DNA from: Euptelea pleiosperma
Taxonomy: Eukaryota; Streptophyta; Magnoliopsida; Ranunculales; Eupteleaceae
Direction: 5' to 3'
DNA length: 64,000 bases
Assembly: GCA_035048495.1 (NCBI GenBank)
Contig: CM068542.1
Coordinates: 40,205,109 to 40,269,108 of the forward strand
The notes under the pieces are model-generated. The model had not been told where the DNA came from, did not search any database, and saw only the letters and a list, made by a program, of their open reading frames with translations. Position numbers and translations under genes: made by a program. Shown in pieces: positions 41,960 through 52,417 of this stretch; position 1 is the first letter of the stretch, and every line of letters starts with the position of its first letter.

Positions 41960-44521
41960 ATTGGAAGCTCTCCTCCAAATCCTTTTTGTATCTCTCAAAA
42001 ATAGCTTCCACCCACCATGATTATAAAGTCAACCTTTTGTTTTGCTTAAGAGTTGTTTGGTTAGCAACCAGCCCCGGCAATGGAGTTGCACAGATGGAAC
42101 CCGCAAAAGACAAGAATTTTTTTTTATATTTTAATTAAAAATGTGATTTCCAAAGGTAGTTTTTCTTGTCTTTTTGTTTTTGTCGAGGTAAAAGGGCTTC
42201 TAATTCCTTCAAAGTCAGATTTGGTCATACTATTTGGCACAAGAAGGTCTTTCTTGGATCTTGCCAAAGTCCACTGGAGCATTATTAGGAAGATGGTCTA
42301 GAGTGGAGGCTAACCAGGGGGAGATTTTTTGACATGTGGGGTGTTTGGCTTGAAGAAAGAAGAGAATTTTTGTAAGAGAGGAAAGATCCTTTCAAGAAGC
42401 TCTAATTAGCATTAAGGCGTTCGTCTTTCAGTGCGTTAACATTTTTATTAAGTAGAGAGGTATTTTTTTGGTGACATAGTATTCAGGTTTGAAGAATTAT
42501 GAAGTGAGAATAGGGTGTTCAGCTGCATTTTCCTTTTGAGATATCCTCGATATCTTTATTTTAATGCGTTTTTTGGACTTAAGAAAAAAAAGGGCTGCTA
42601 ATTCCTAACATTCCTCTATAGGAAATCACAGCTCGAAAGGTCAATTACTTTTGTTAAAAACCGCCAGTTGGACTACTAAATTATTTTTTTGAGGGGTATT
42701 GGAGAATCCACCTTTGCTCAATGACATGTCGATCAAAAGTGCTCAAGGACATCTATGCACAGTCAGACACACTCCTTATGGGCAGGGTATATAAGCAGTC
42801 TGCACTGACAGCCCAGAGGCAAAAAATATAGACAAAAAAATACTTATTCTTCAAATGTAATTAAGCAAAGTATGAATTTAAGATAAAAAGATGATTAGCT
42901 ATGTAATCAATATCATAAGATACGGAGGGTACAGATTCCCTTTCAGTGTTTCATATGGGTGGGATCGGACAAGGATGCATTGCGTAAACATATGGGCCCC
43001 ACTATCTTTTCACAATGATCAATACCATCCAGAAGATAATAAAAAGTAAGTAAAGAGGGTGGTGGTTGATTGATATGGACGGGGTGGATTCTTTCAGTAA
43101 TTACTGTTGATGTCATCATTTTTAGTAGATATTGATGGGGGAGCGGAGATTGTGTTGGGAAGTGACTCACCGAAAGTGTCGCCGTTCCATCTTATCAAAC
43201 CCAAAAAATAAAAGGCAGTCGATTAGGGAGGGGTTTATATAAGGGCTAGGGTGGGACCCATGAGAGGCACATAGCTCCTTAGATGAGTCACATGGCATGA
43301 TTGCATTAATATGGGTTGTGGGATATGGCATGATGGATGGGGGGCAAATGCGCATGATGAGAGACAGGACGGTTGGCTTTGATCGCGGCCCTCCAACGCT
43401 CCCTGTTTTGTCTCTTCTTGCTGCACGTTCTCAGTGCAGAGTTTTGTTTGTTGGGAGGAGAATCGAATCGATTACACACACCAAAACTCACGGAAGTGCT
43501 TCTGCCTGTGTGCTCTACATGCATGCATGTATCATGTATGTTGTATGTATATTCGAAGGCCCTTCTTATGTGCCTCACGCTGAATTCTAATATTCCATAA
43601 ATGCCCTTTATTTTTTGTTTCTTTTCATTTTTTCAATTTATTTACTTGAAAGGGGTGTTTCGTCTTTTTGGTGTCAAAGTACACGGCAATATGCAGCTCA
43701 TTAAATGTTAAAAAAGTTAAAAAATATATCTATAGAGAGAGAAAGATGGGAGAGAGAGAGAGATGGGGAGAGAGAGAGAAATCAAGTTTTAAAAAATGAA
43801 AAATAGAAATTCATTATTGGGTCATCCTTTAAATGTAATCTAAGTAGAAATGGCATCACAACCCAATAATTTGAAACGTGTAACACTGATAAAAAAAAAA
43901 AAAAAAAAAATCATGCATTTTAACCCTTTTAACAGTAGGGAGGTAATAATGTGGGTGGAAACTCTTGAATGAGTGTTGGAGAAATAAAAAAAAGATTTAT
44001 TGTTGAAAGACATGGTAAATTAAAATTAGAGTAGTGGGGGACATGTGGGGTTCATGAAAATCACCTCTAATCTGCCGAGGCAGACAAAGATAATGTCAGA
44101 TTCTCTAAGTAATTAACCACCATTACAATTGGATTTGTATGAAACCCATTGTAATTTGTGAATTTAATTATCAGCTAATTAAGCTTATTATCAAAATTTT
44201 CTCAAAATAATTTCCCAAATGATCGAAGATCTTACTGACTTGCCATTGGTTTTTACAATGCTAGAGAGAGAGAGAGAGAGAGAGATTGTTTCATTGGATC
44301 CTCATCTCTCTAATTGTTAGTGCTTAGTTGTTGACATTTTTGGTTGGTTATCTTAGAGAGAGAGAGAGAGAGAGAGAGCTTTTTTTTCCTTGAAAACGTG
44401 CTTTACATTACAAATTGTAGATGTGTTTTGTGTTTGTCTATGGGAAAAGTCAACTTACATAATACAAAGGTGTGGCTATTTGTACTAGGTGTTGAAAATA
44501 CACAGATTTGAGGCTACTGTA
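41960..44521. other. Intergenic, no gene recognised
   Basis: About 2.5 kb without a supported gene. 42080-42590 has the uneven composition of an old retroelement, but no domain could be read. ORFs at 42943-43600 overlap on both strands. (GA)n tracts lie at 43733-43779, 44264-44285 and 44355-44379, and poly-A at 43889-43910. Confidence 0.35.
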
Positions 44522-44530
44522 CTAATAACC

Positions 44531-44866
44531 AAGGTTTAAAAGGGACCGTTATAACGGTATAACGGTCTGGGGGTGTTACAGTTTTTTCCGTTATAACGAA
44601 AAAAACGCTCAGGGGGAAAAACAGAAAAAAAAATGGGGAAAAATTGAAAAATTACAGAAAAAAGGGCTGAAATTCAAAATTTTAAAAACGGAAAATAACA
44701 GACAAAAATGGGCCTTTTAATCACAAATTTTTCTAGAAAATAACGGTCGTTATTTTCGTTATAACGGAAATTAACAGAAAATAAAGGTATCTTCTGGGCG
44801 TTTTAACGGTACGCAACGTAACGGGGTAGGTCCAAATCCGTTATAACTGTCGATTTTTAAACCTTG
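44531..44866. mobile_element. Mutator-like MITE (GTTATAAC subtype)
   Basis: 336 bp from AAGGTTTAAAAGGGACCGTT to CGATTTTTAAACCTTG. Flanks CTAATAACC (44522-44530) and CTAATAACA (44867-44875) match at 8 of 9 bases. Confidence 0.7.
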
Positions 44867-44875
44867 CTAATAACA

Positions 44876-45389
44876 ACCCTACAATCTTAAAATTATTTTC
44901 ACTCATTGAAGGAGATGCATTTATATAACAAGAGAAATTAAAAAATTTCTAATTAAACGTGTGTTTCTTTGCCCAATACCATTAGCAATTTTTTTTTTAG
45001 GTTACACGACATCGTGGTAGATCCATCCATGTGTATTTGTAGAATTATTAGTTGAATATGTATTTATTATGATTTAGGTCTTGGAAGAGTTAGGTAGTGA
45101 AAAATGGTAGCTGCAGTATGTTCACTAAGAGAGTTGGTGTTACTGTTTTACTCTTCTTTTGCGTCCTTTTTCTCAATTTTCAAATTGAAATTTGAATTAG
45201 CACGCACAGAACTGGTGCAACCTCGAAATTCTCCCCTAATAAGTTCCATTCTCCCCACAATGATATCCGGGATAGACTTGGGTAGTTTTCTCTTAATCAA
45301 GAAGTAAATGTTGCCTCATGCTTCCATAGGATGGTGTTGAAAGCGTAACTCCATTAGATAACATAACCTAGATAATGATGGCTTCGAGA
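44876..45389. other. Intergenic, no gene recognised
   Basis: AT-rich sequence with one 67-codon plus-strand ORF at 45104 that starts from ATG but has no recognisable family or splice context. Confidence 0.3.
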
Positions 45390-45508
45390 ATGCGTCCCCT
45401 TGCTTAAACCGTGTTGCGTGTATGGGAAGGCTAGGGTAAACGTGCACAACCGTAGGACTCCCATCACCAATGTGTGCGGGGATACCTGCGTTATAAAAAA
45501 AAAAAAAA
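45390..45508 (+). mobile_element. Poly-A-tailed dispersed repeat, copy 2
   Basis: CGTCCCCTTGCTTAAACCGT, GTATGGGAAGGCTAGGGTAA, CACAACCGTAGGACTCCC and ATACCTGCGTTAT then A15. It pairs with 37612-37796. Confidence 0.5.
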
Positions 45509-45509
45509 G

Positions 45510-47195
45510 AGAAAAGATAACAATGGTTTATCAGAGGTCTTCAAGCTAAAGCAAAATGATCCAATTATGTGTAGTATGCAGACTTTTATATGGTTTTCAC
45601 TTTCTAGGCTTAATTTAGAGAGATTTCCTGGCTACTACTAAAAGCTGAGTCTCATAAGTTTTGCTAATATTAGACGAAATGGTTTGCGTGTTGTGGTTCG
45701 GTTTGACGTGGTTCGGTTTGACGCTTTCGTACTCGAACTTGAACCCTCTCTTATTTACATTGAGAATCACTTGGATGACAACTGAGTCACTTAATTGTAG
45801 TTAAGAGTTGTGTGTTTAGGCTTGAGATCTTTGAAAGAGCTCCTACCATCATCATAAAGACCTAGATTTTTCTTTCTATTTGCTGCCTCTCTCTTCCTTC
45901 TAATTCTGTACAGAAGTAGTACATGCCTTGACTAATTTTCTTGGTTCTTTTCTTGTTTTGGAGATTTATTACCTTTCCATATGTTCTTCAGCTAGAAATA
46001 ATTTCACTTGGAAAACATTGGTCACTCTCCAAGTCAACTGGGTCAACTCACCTCAAGTCGGTCATGCCAGCAAGTTCAGGATGCTAATCAAAATGTCAAA
46101 CCAATTTTTAATGTGTCGTATTAGTTCAGGATGGCATTATCCTTTTGTGATGGGGTTACGGCACAGAGTCACCTATCGTTGGACGTTTAAAGCGTCCAAC
46201 ACCAATAAGATTTTGAAACATGGACGAGAGTTGTTGGATCAAAAGCAGAGGGAGACCGGTTGGCAAGGTTTCTAAGGTACACATGGCGCATCTTTATTGG
46301 TATTAGAAGTTTTGTTTTGTGTCCAACGACACTAAAGGGGTATTCGTCAGGTACTTAAAAGGGTAATATAACGTACAACCAGGGGAATATGTACCGGATA
46401 TAAGGTCTCGGGAGAAGTGAAGCATTTTATATATTTCAGTGCAGTAGCAGACCCAGAGGCAACACAGGTTCGAATTTTCACGGTAGGTTGCGGTTTTATT
46501 CCGCCGTATCCGCAAAGAAATCTCTCTCGTTATCCCCCCCACCCAAGGAAAGGGAGAGGAAGATGATAATATCTTCATATCCCTTGGTCCACGGGGACTC
46601 CATTGGTTGGTCTTCGAGATTTGTGTGACTTTAATTTCGAGGACCATTATCAGTCTGGACCTAGGGATAACGGCCACTAGTAATAATAGTAAGCCTACGG
46701 TGAGGTGCAGATATCCCCTAGGCTTGAAAGTTTTGTGGTATGAATCCCGAGGAACATCAGTGGTGAGGATCGAATAAGGATCAACAAAAGGGACAACGAC
46801 CGGTAGAGATGATGGTAACACTGCTCATAGGCATAGGCATAGGCAGTGGAAAAAGCAGTTCCCAATAATTTTGGATTAATATACGTGCGTATGTTTATGC
46901 ATGTGTATACGTGTATATTGGACACGTACTTGTTCAACCGTACGTGAGCGGCATATTATTGATTTTTGGAACTATAACATATTAAAAAAAAGAAAAGGGA
47001 TTTATGAATTTATTGGCTCTGAAGTCGAATCGAAAATTAGCTAATTAATCCCTACCCATATTCGAGCATAGGGTGATGATGCTGAGGCTGGTTTAGTTAT
47101 CCTTACTTCAACTTTCTTAATGATTGTTAATTGATCTTAACACAGTGCAAATCTTATCCAAATTATCTCTTTCACATTGCAAACCCCAATGTCCC
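45510..47195. other. Intergenic, no gene confidently recognised
   Basis: The longest frame here (172 codons, minus strand, 46303-46821) begins at GTG; the first in-frame ATG is about 60 codons in. No domain was recognised. The plus-strand 115-codon ORF at 45928 is likewise unassigned. Base composition is more even than in the flanking repeats, so a decayed unique sequence is possible. Confidence 0.3.
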
Positions 47196-47225
47196 CCCTA
47201 CCCTACCCTACCCTACCCTACCCTA
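47196..47225. repeat. (CCCTA)n tract
   Basis: Six tandem CCCTA pentamers, directly abutting the 3' end of the minus-strand SINE copy. Confidence 0.85.
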
Positions 47226-47228
47226 TGG

Positions 47229-47432
47229 TATATATATCTGGGCCTCTTAGAGCACCCCACTATTCGCACAGCCCCACCTATATATGTCACCCCTTCCACA
47301 CCTACCAGGTGTATTCGGATAAATCGATCCCAGAGGTGGCCCCAACGGGGGAATTCGAACTCGAACCTCCTCCGCTTCCCCAGGCATGGACCTGGTCAAC
47401 TAACCCAAATTTATATTGGATTGAAACCCATA
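47229..47432 (-). mobile_element. SINE, copy 1
   Basis: On the minus strand GGGTTAGTTGACCAGG (A-box-like) is followed about 35 bp later by GGTTCGAGTTCGAATTC (B-box-like). It then runs to GGTGCTCTAAGAGGCCCAGA and a TATATATA tail. The copy at 58693-58915 has the same order and the same 3' end, ATGCTCTAAGAGGCCCAGA plus a TA-rich tail. This architecture is that of a tRNA-derived SINE with a simple-repeat tail. Confidence 0.6.
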
Positions 47433-48579
47433 TAATTTTATATTTTATGATCATCGATCTGTGATTCCAATGTTAATAAGATAACAAAAGAATTCATTCC
47501 TTCCAGACGCTAAGGGACTCTACAAATTCAACTTCACCTACATAAATAGACACTTGCAAAACTAGTGGCTTCAGTTCTTCTTTCCAAAGAAGGACTTTTC
47601 TCTAGTGGGCTACCTAAACTACACCTTATTAGGATAGAGACAGAACTAAACTAGACCCGGCCCCACCTTTTTTTGTAAAATAAACATGGCGCCCTTTTAT
47701 TCGATGTATTATAAACTCCATCGTATAAGAAATTGTCTAATTTATAGGGTTTAAGCCTTTGCCTCTTCTAGCATTGTGGTTAATTATATGTCGATCCATG
47801 TCCACTACATGTGTTGCAACAGTTAGATCACATGTTCAGCCTTTGGTGGGTTAACTTTCTAGCCTACCCACCAAAGAAATATCAAAATATTTTAAAAAAT
47901 AAATATAAGTCAAACTTTGATCAAGTCAAACTAATAAACATTGTCTCCAAATCAAAGGCCAACTGGTCTAATGTTGCACCACAAAGTCTAGCCACAAGCA
48001 AGTCTTGCGTTCCAGTCGTCTTCTTAGACCTACTTGCGTCACCTTGGAGTTTATTTCGTCATAGCTTACGTATAACATATATAACAAAAAATAATTATTA
48101 GGAAAAATTAAAAAAAAAAAAAAAAAAAAAAAGGGGAAAGAAAAGGGGGGTTGTACCCATATTTCGCAGTTTTTCAGCCCTCCAAATATTTTTTTTTCTT
48201 CCTCTACCCTAAAAGGGGGTCGTACCCATTATAGTTTTTCTACCCTGACCTGTGAAAAAGGGTTCCTATTTTAGTATATGTTACATAGACATTAGTTTAA
48301 GAAAAAGGTAATAATATATCCTATACAAAAACTTTTTTTTATTTTTATTTTGTCCACTACTAGAATGGAGGGTATTTGAATATATGCTTTTCTTCCTAAG
48401 GGAGCTCATGGTTGCCAGCTTTTTTTGTGAGAAGATACGAAAAGCTCTCTATCTTTTGGGTTTGGCTCGAAATTGTAGGACCTTTTATAATGTTTACGGA
48501 GGGGAGGGGTTGGGACTTGGGAGGCCTCTTCATATGCTCCTTTTGTCGTTCATTTTGAACTGAGGCCCCTTCTGTCTCT

Positions 48580-48610
<31 letters not shown>

Positions 48611-49779
48611 CCACCATTGCTAAAACCATATGATTCACTGGCATGGGCCACCATGATTCTAAAAGAGTAGCACATGTCACAACACCCTCTCAAAAGGCCC
48701 CCTCAAGCTCCCAAAATCCTATGGCTAATCATCTCCCCTTTTGCATCATCATTCCAAATTTCTTTTAAATCAAAGAGCAGAAAAATAGGAGAAAGAGAGT
48801 GATATATATCTCCCAAAATCCCAAGGTAAATCATTCTATCTTTTCACAAAATCATTTGAAAAAAATATGTAAAAAAATAAAAATTTTCTTCTCTATTATC
48901 AGTACCCAATATTGATTTTTCATTAATTTGCACCATTTCAGGTTAGAATAATTAAATATTAGAGTCTCTTTGATCTGTGAACTGGTGTCAGAGCTCCATA
49001 TATGAACTTCTGAGCAATTGTTAATATAATGTGAAGAAGCCATATTCTATGATCTTGATTGAATTATTGGTCCAGATTTAGATAATTAGAAGATAGGGTT
49101 GTCATCACCAAATCCATCGTTCATTGGACAACAACATGACGTGTGTGAATCACAAGTCTCCTATTATATTGAACACAGAAGAGAGATTGTCAATATCTTC
49201 TTCCTGTTATTATAGTTCTTATTCAATGGAGTGCATTCTAGGGGAAACTGATGTGGCACAGTTGAAGCTCATGAACACAAAGAAAAGCATTATATATATG
49301 GGTGTTACTGCCGGAATATTTAAATTCTAGTTTAAGATGGCGGCGGCTAACGATTGCCCAAATCCCGCCACCAATTACTCCAATGCATCATCCAGAGTAC
49401 AAATAAAAAAGAATCGAAGAGAACAAAAAAAAAAACAAGAACACAATCCCAGTTTTCTTGCGTTGCACCAAGCTGTTTGGTTATTCAGAGAAGAAGGTAC
49501 GAGGAAAGGCAAAGCATGTAAAGCCACCAGGACAAAACAAAGGAAATATTGAACATAGAATAACAAAATTTCCACAATCGTGTCTTTATGGAAGTATAAT
49601 CAGAACTAAAAGGAAGAAAAAGAGAGACATATAAATATAAATATAAATATATATGTACATATAATTAAGAAAATAAAGGGTTGTAATCGTGTGGACAGTA
49701 GTGGTTTTGATGGAGAAGACAAGTTTCTTCTCGTTCTTTTTCATTCTTTCTTTCTCTCTTCTATGATTCATCATAATGC
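47433..49779. other. Intergenic, no gene recognised; right part is the 3' flank of the VQ gene
   Basis: Includes poly-A at 48109-48132 and a (GA)n tract at 48581-48603. Short A-rich ORFs have no features. 49586-49779 contains the terminal region of the VQ-motif transcript with an (AT)n tract near 49630-49665. Confidence 0.4.
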
Positions 49780-51069
49780 CTAATCAGAAGAACAAATCCA
49801 TGAATCCACCATACCTTCACCCCTCGAAGAAACGTTCTCCGATCCTTTCTCCGCATGGAAATCAGACGAAGAACCCGAGTAATTCATCTTGCAACTATTG
49901 ACACGCTGTGAATTCCCATAATTCCCATTGAAAGATCTCAAATGACTTTGATCTCCATCGTTGATCGATCCCACTCTGTCCCCCCAGTTCGAACTATTAT
50001 CGTCGCTCCTCAGTTGCATCCGGTCCGAAGTTACAAGATTCGGGAGCCCACCATGATTTATACCGAAATCCTCCAACATCCCCATTTTAAGATGTGAATC
50101 GCTTGATGGAATCGTTATTGAACCTTGAGATTTCGTGGTCATGAAGATGGGTACATTGGCTAATGGGTACTTGGGAGGAGGAGGAGGAGACTGGAATGGG
50201 AGAATTGGGTTCTGCATGTTTAGTAGATTTTGAGGTTGTTTAAGGAAGCCTAATTCAGAAGGTAGTTGGTAGTTATTAGTAGAAGTTGAATTAGAAGTAG
50301 TAGTGGCGCCGGCGGTGGTAGCAGCAGTGTTAGTAGTAGTAGAAGCAATAGCATCTATTAATGACGGAGGTTGAACCTTCTGCGGAAAAGGCCGTAACAG
50401 GTATGGTGGTGGTGGTGGCTCCAAATGACTGGACCTCATCGTGGAGGCTGTGTTAAAGAAATCGAGTCGGCTTCGAGGGAACGGTGAGGCGGAGAAGGGC
50501 GGTGCGGGGATACCGGTGAATTCTTGCACCATGGCTCGGAAATTCGATGTGTCAGTAGTGAGAACGGTGGTGGGTGCCCGTCGAGAAGCTCTGGATCGTT
50601 TCTTCGAGTTGCGGACCGCGTTGGTTTGGTCGGAAGGAGTTGAAGTTGAAGCCCTTGCACCATTTTCGGGACCTGTAGGCAATGACATCGACGATGGGCT
50701 TGGTAAAGGGGCCTGACCAGTTCTTTGAACACCCGACATCGACGATGAGCCTATTAGAGCACCGATCTCGGTGCAATTGGGTTCAGATCTTAGGCCTCTG
50801 GGCCATACCATGTCAAGATTTAGTAGGGAATTTGCGTTTGGGGGTGGCGTTGATCTAGAGAAGGAATCAAGATAGTTAAGAGGATCGAACAAAGAAGATG
50901 GGTGGTTGTGGTGGTGGTGGTGGTGAGGAGGAGGTTGTGGTTGTGGGTTGGACATGGCACCGACATGGCCAGAAGAATTCAACAAAGCGGAGATCGACTC
51001 AGTCCGTGAGTCGTACTCTTCATCGCCACCGCTTGAAGATTGCATACTACCACTGTTACCAGAATCCAT
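49780..51069 (-). CDS. VQ-motif-containing protein
   Basis: Intact ORF of 429 codons from ATG 51069 (MDSGNSGSMQ). The upstream frame lacks an ATG and is CT-rich leader. The VQ signature FRAMVQEFTG lies at residues 177-186, followed by IPAPPFSASPFPRSRLDFF, the arrangement of the plant VQ subfamily I associate with At1g35830, At4g39720 and At5g65170. A basic nuclear-localisation-type cluster KKRSRASRR is at 156-164. The rest is low-complexity: HHHHHH near 49-54, poly-Pro, and Thr/Ser/Ala runs at about 320-350. VQ proteins are nuclear partners of WRKY transcription factors in defence and development. A partner for this one cannot be told from sequence. A 5'-UTR intron (ATGG|GTACTT near 51221 to TTTGTAG near 51150) is possible but unproven. 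Confidence 0.9.
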   Translation of the reverse strand: MDSGNSGSMQSSSGGDEEYDSRTESISALLNSSGHVGAMSNPQPQPPPHHHHHHNHPSSLFDPLNYLDSFSRSTPPPNANSLLNLDMVWPRGLRSEPNCTEIGALIGSSSMSGVQRTGQAPLPSPSSMSLPTGPENGARASTSTPSDQTNAVRNSKKRSRASRRAPTTVLTTDTSNFRAMVQEFTGIPAPPFSASPFPRSRLDFFNTASTMRSSHLEPPPPPYLLRPFPQKVQPPSLIDAIASTTTNTAATTAGATTTSNSTSTNNYQLPSELGFLKQPQNLLNMQNPILPFQSPPPPPKYPLANVPIFMTTKSQGSITIPSSDSHLKMGMLEDFGINHGGLPNLVTSDRMQLRSDDNSSNWGDRVGSINDGDQSHLRSFNGNYGNSQRVNSCKMNYSGSSSDFHAEKGSENVSSRGEGMVDSWICSSD

Positions 51070-51541
51070 GGCTCTTGAAGAGAAAAAAAAAAAAGGATAA
51101 TTGCAGAGCTGCAGAGAGATCTCCAAACTTACAGCCCCAATTAAGAGGATCCTACAAAAGAACCCATATAGTAAAATATTGGAGAGAGATCTTCTAGAAG
51201 AGGTTTGAGAAGAAAGTACCCATGTCCTTTCCTTCTTCTCCGAACAAAAGGTTATTGTGCGTGAAAATGAAGAGAGAAAACAAACCCACAAATCCCACAA
51301 ACCCACAGTTCTTGATCTTTAATGGGCATAGACTAGAGAGAGGAAGAAGAGATGGGTTTTGCAGGAGAAGAAGAGAAGAGGTAGAGTTCTTTTTGTTTTG
51401 TTTCCGAATTAGGGTTTATGGAGAGGAAATGAAAGGGAGAGACGAAAGGGGAGGAGAGGTTCTTGTCTAAAAGAGAGGCGGCTTCTGCTCACGTTTCCAC
51501 TTAAAAGATCCTCTAGAGATTGCAGTGTGGGGTCGCCATGA
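51070..51541 (-). promoter_or_regulatory. CT-rich leader and proximal promoter of the VQ gene
   Basis: Sense-strand C/T-rich tracts (TCTCTCTCC, CTTCTTCTCC) are typical of plant 5' leaders. No clear TATA box was identified. The ORF extending to 51306 uses a GTG start and is not taken as coding. Confidence 0.35.
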
Positions 51542-51576
51542 GAGTGTGTGTGTGTGTGTGTGTGTGCGTGTGTGTT
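51542..51576. repeat. (GT)n microsatellite
   Basis: About 16 GT units with one C interruption, in the upstream region of the VQ gene. Confidence 0.9.
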
Positions 51577-52010
51577 GTCGTTTTGATAAAGAGGGAAAGG
51601 AAGGAAGGGGGAACATGAGATGAGATGAAGGAGGTTAAAAAAGTAAAATAAAAAAAGAAATATGAGGTGGGCAAGGTGGTTGTTGAAAGATATGGAGCAG
51701 AGCCGCCACCACCACCACCACTGCTCATAACCCTCTCTTCCACATAAACACACAGATATTTGATTTAATAATACTTAAGTGCCTCTTTAATCTGATTTTT
51801 TTTTTTTTTTTTGTAATAAAAAAAAATTACTCTCTGCTCTGCCACAGCCTTTTGACCAAGTCAGTTTTTTTTTTTAGAAAAAAAAATTTCAGAAAAAAAA
51901 TCCAAGTTATTATTGGAAAAGAACCGGAGAATCTTTCACAATCTTCAATCCCTGAAATTTAACTTGAAGCCCATGATATATTTTCCACTTTTACTGGTAG
52001 TTTTTGTGAG
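51577..52010. other. Intergenic, poly-T/poly-A tracts
   Basis: No gene. It contains long homopolymer runs at 51797-51832 and 51866-51900. Confidence 0.4.
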
Positions 52011-52417
52011 TAAAACTTTGATTACAGGGCCCTGTCATCAAGACTGATGACAGGATCAATATGAGCCACGTGGCACACTCTTATAGGATTGTGACCGTAT
52101 GGATGTTTTTCCAATCCCTAGGTGGACTTATAAACCGCAAAAATCAGCTCTATTAGTGATTTCAAACCTTTCCATCTTTGTACCTCAAATAATGGTCAAT
52201 AGTGCTCAAATTCCCACAGTTAAAATTAACACATGAAAATAATTCAAATCCAACGCCTATAAATCAATAATCAGGCTGATTTTTGGTTTTTAGGTGAACT
52301 TAGGGATTGGTCAAACATCCATACGATTAGAGTTCTCTAACAATGTTCCACGTGGCTCATATTGAAGCCTGTCATCGGCCTTGATGATAGGGTCTAGTCA
52401 TCAAAGTTTTACCCGTT
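52011..52417. mobile_element. Fold-back element, best-preserved copy with GTAAAACTTTGAT ends
   Basis: Left GTAAAACTTTGATTACAGGG...GAGCCACGTGGCAC; right GTTCCACGTGGCTCATATTG...GTCATCAAAGTTTTAC. Central inverted arms GTGATTTCAAACC and GCGTTGGATT-type sequences surround an AATAATGGTCAATAGTGCTC hinge. Possible GTTTTTGT-like sequence on both flanks is too degenerate to call a target duplication. Confidence 0.65.

Noticed and set aside
42080..42590. LINE coding remnant
   Set aside because: Composition and a few residues are suggestive, but I could not identify reverse-transcriptase or endonuclease motifs.
46303..46821. 172-codon minus-strand open frame
   Set aside because: It starts at GTG, the first in-frame ATG is about 60 codons later, and I could recognise no domain. 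It lies in a stretch with equally long frames on other strands.
46280..46960. Organellar DNA insertion
   Set aside because: Base composition is more even than in the flanks, but I recognise no plastid or mitochondrial gene, so the idea is unsupported without a search.
47229..47432. A tRNA gene on the minus strand
   Set aside because: B-box-like GGTTCGAGTTCGAATTC is present, but no cloverleaf is. A second copy with the same 3' end shows that it is a dispersed SINE.
51070..51306. N-terminal 79-codon extension of the VQ protein
   Set aside because: It lacks an ATG start (GTG only) and has CT-rich leader composition. The protein start is placed at 51069.
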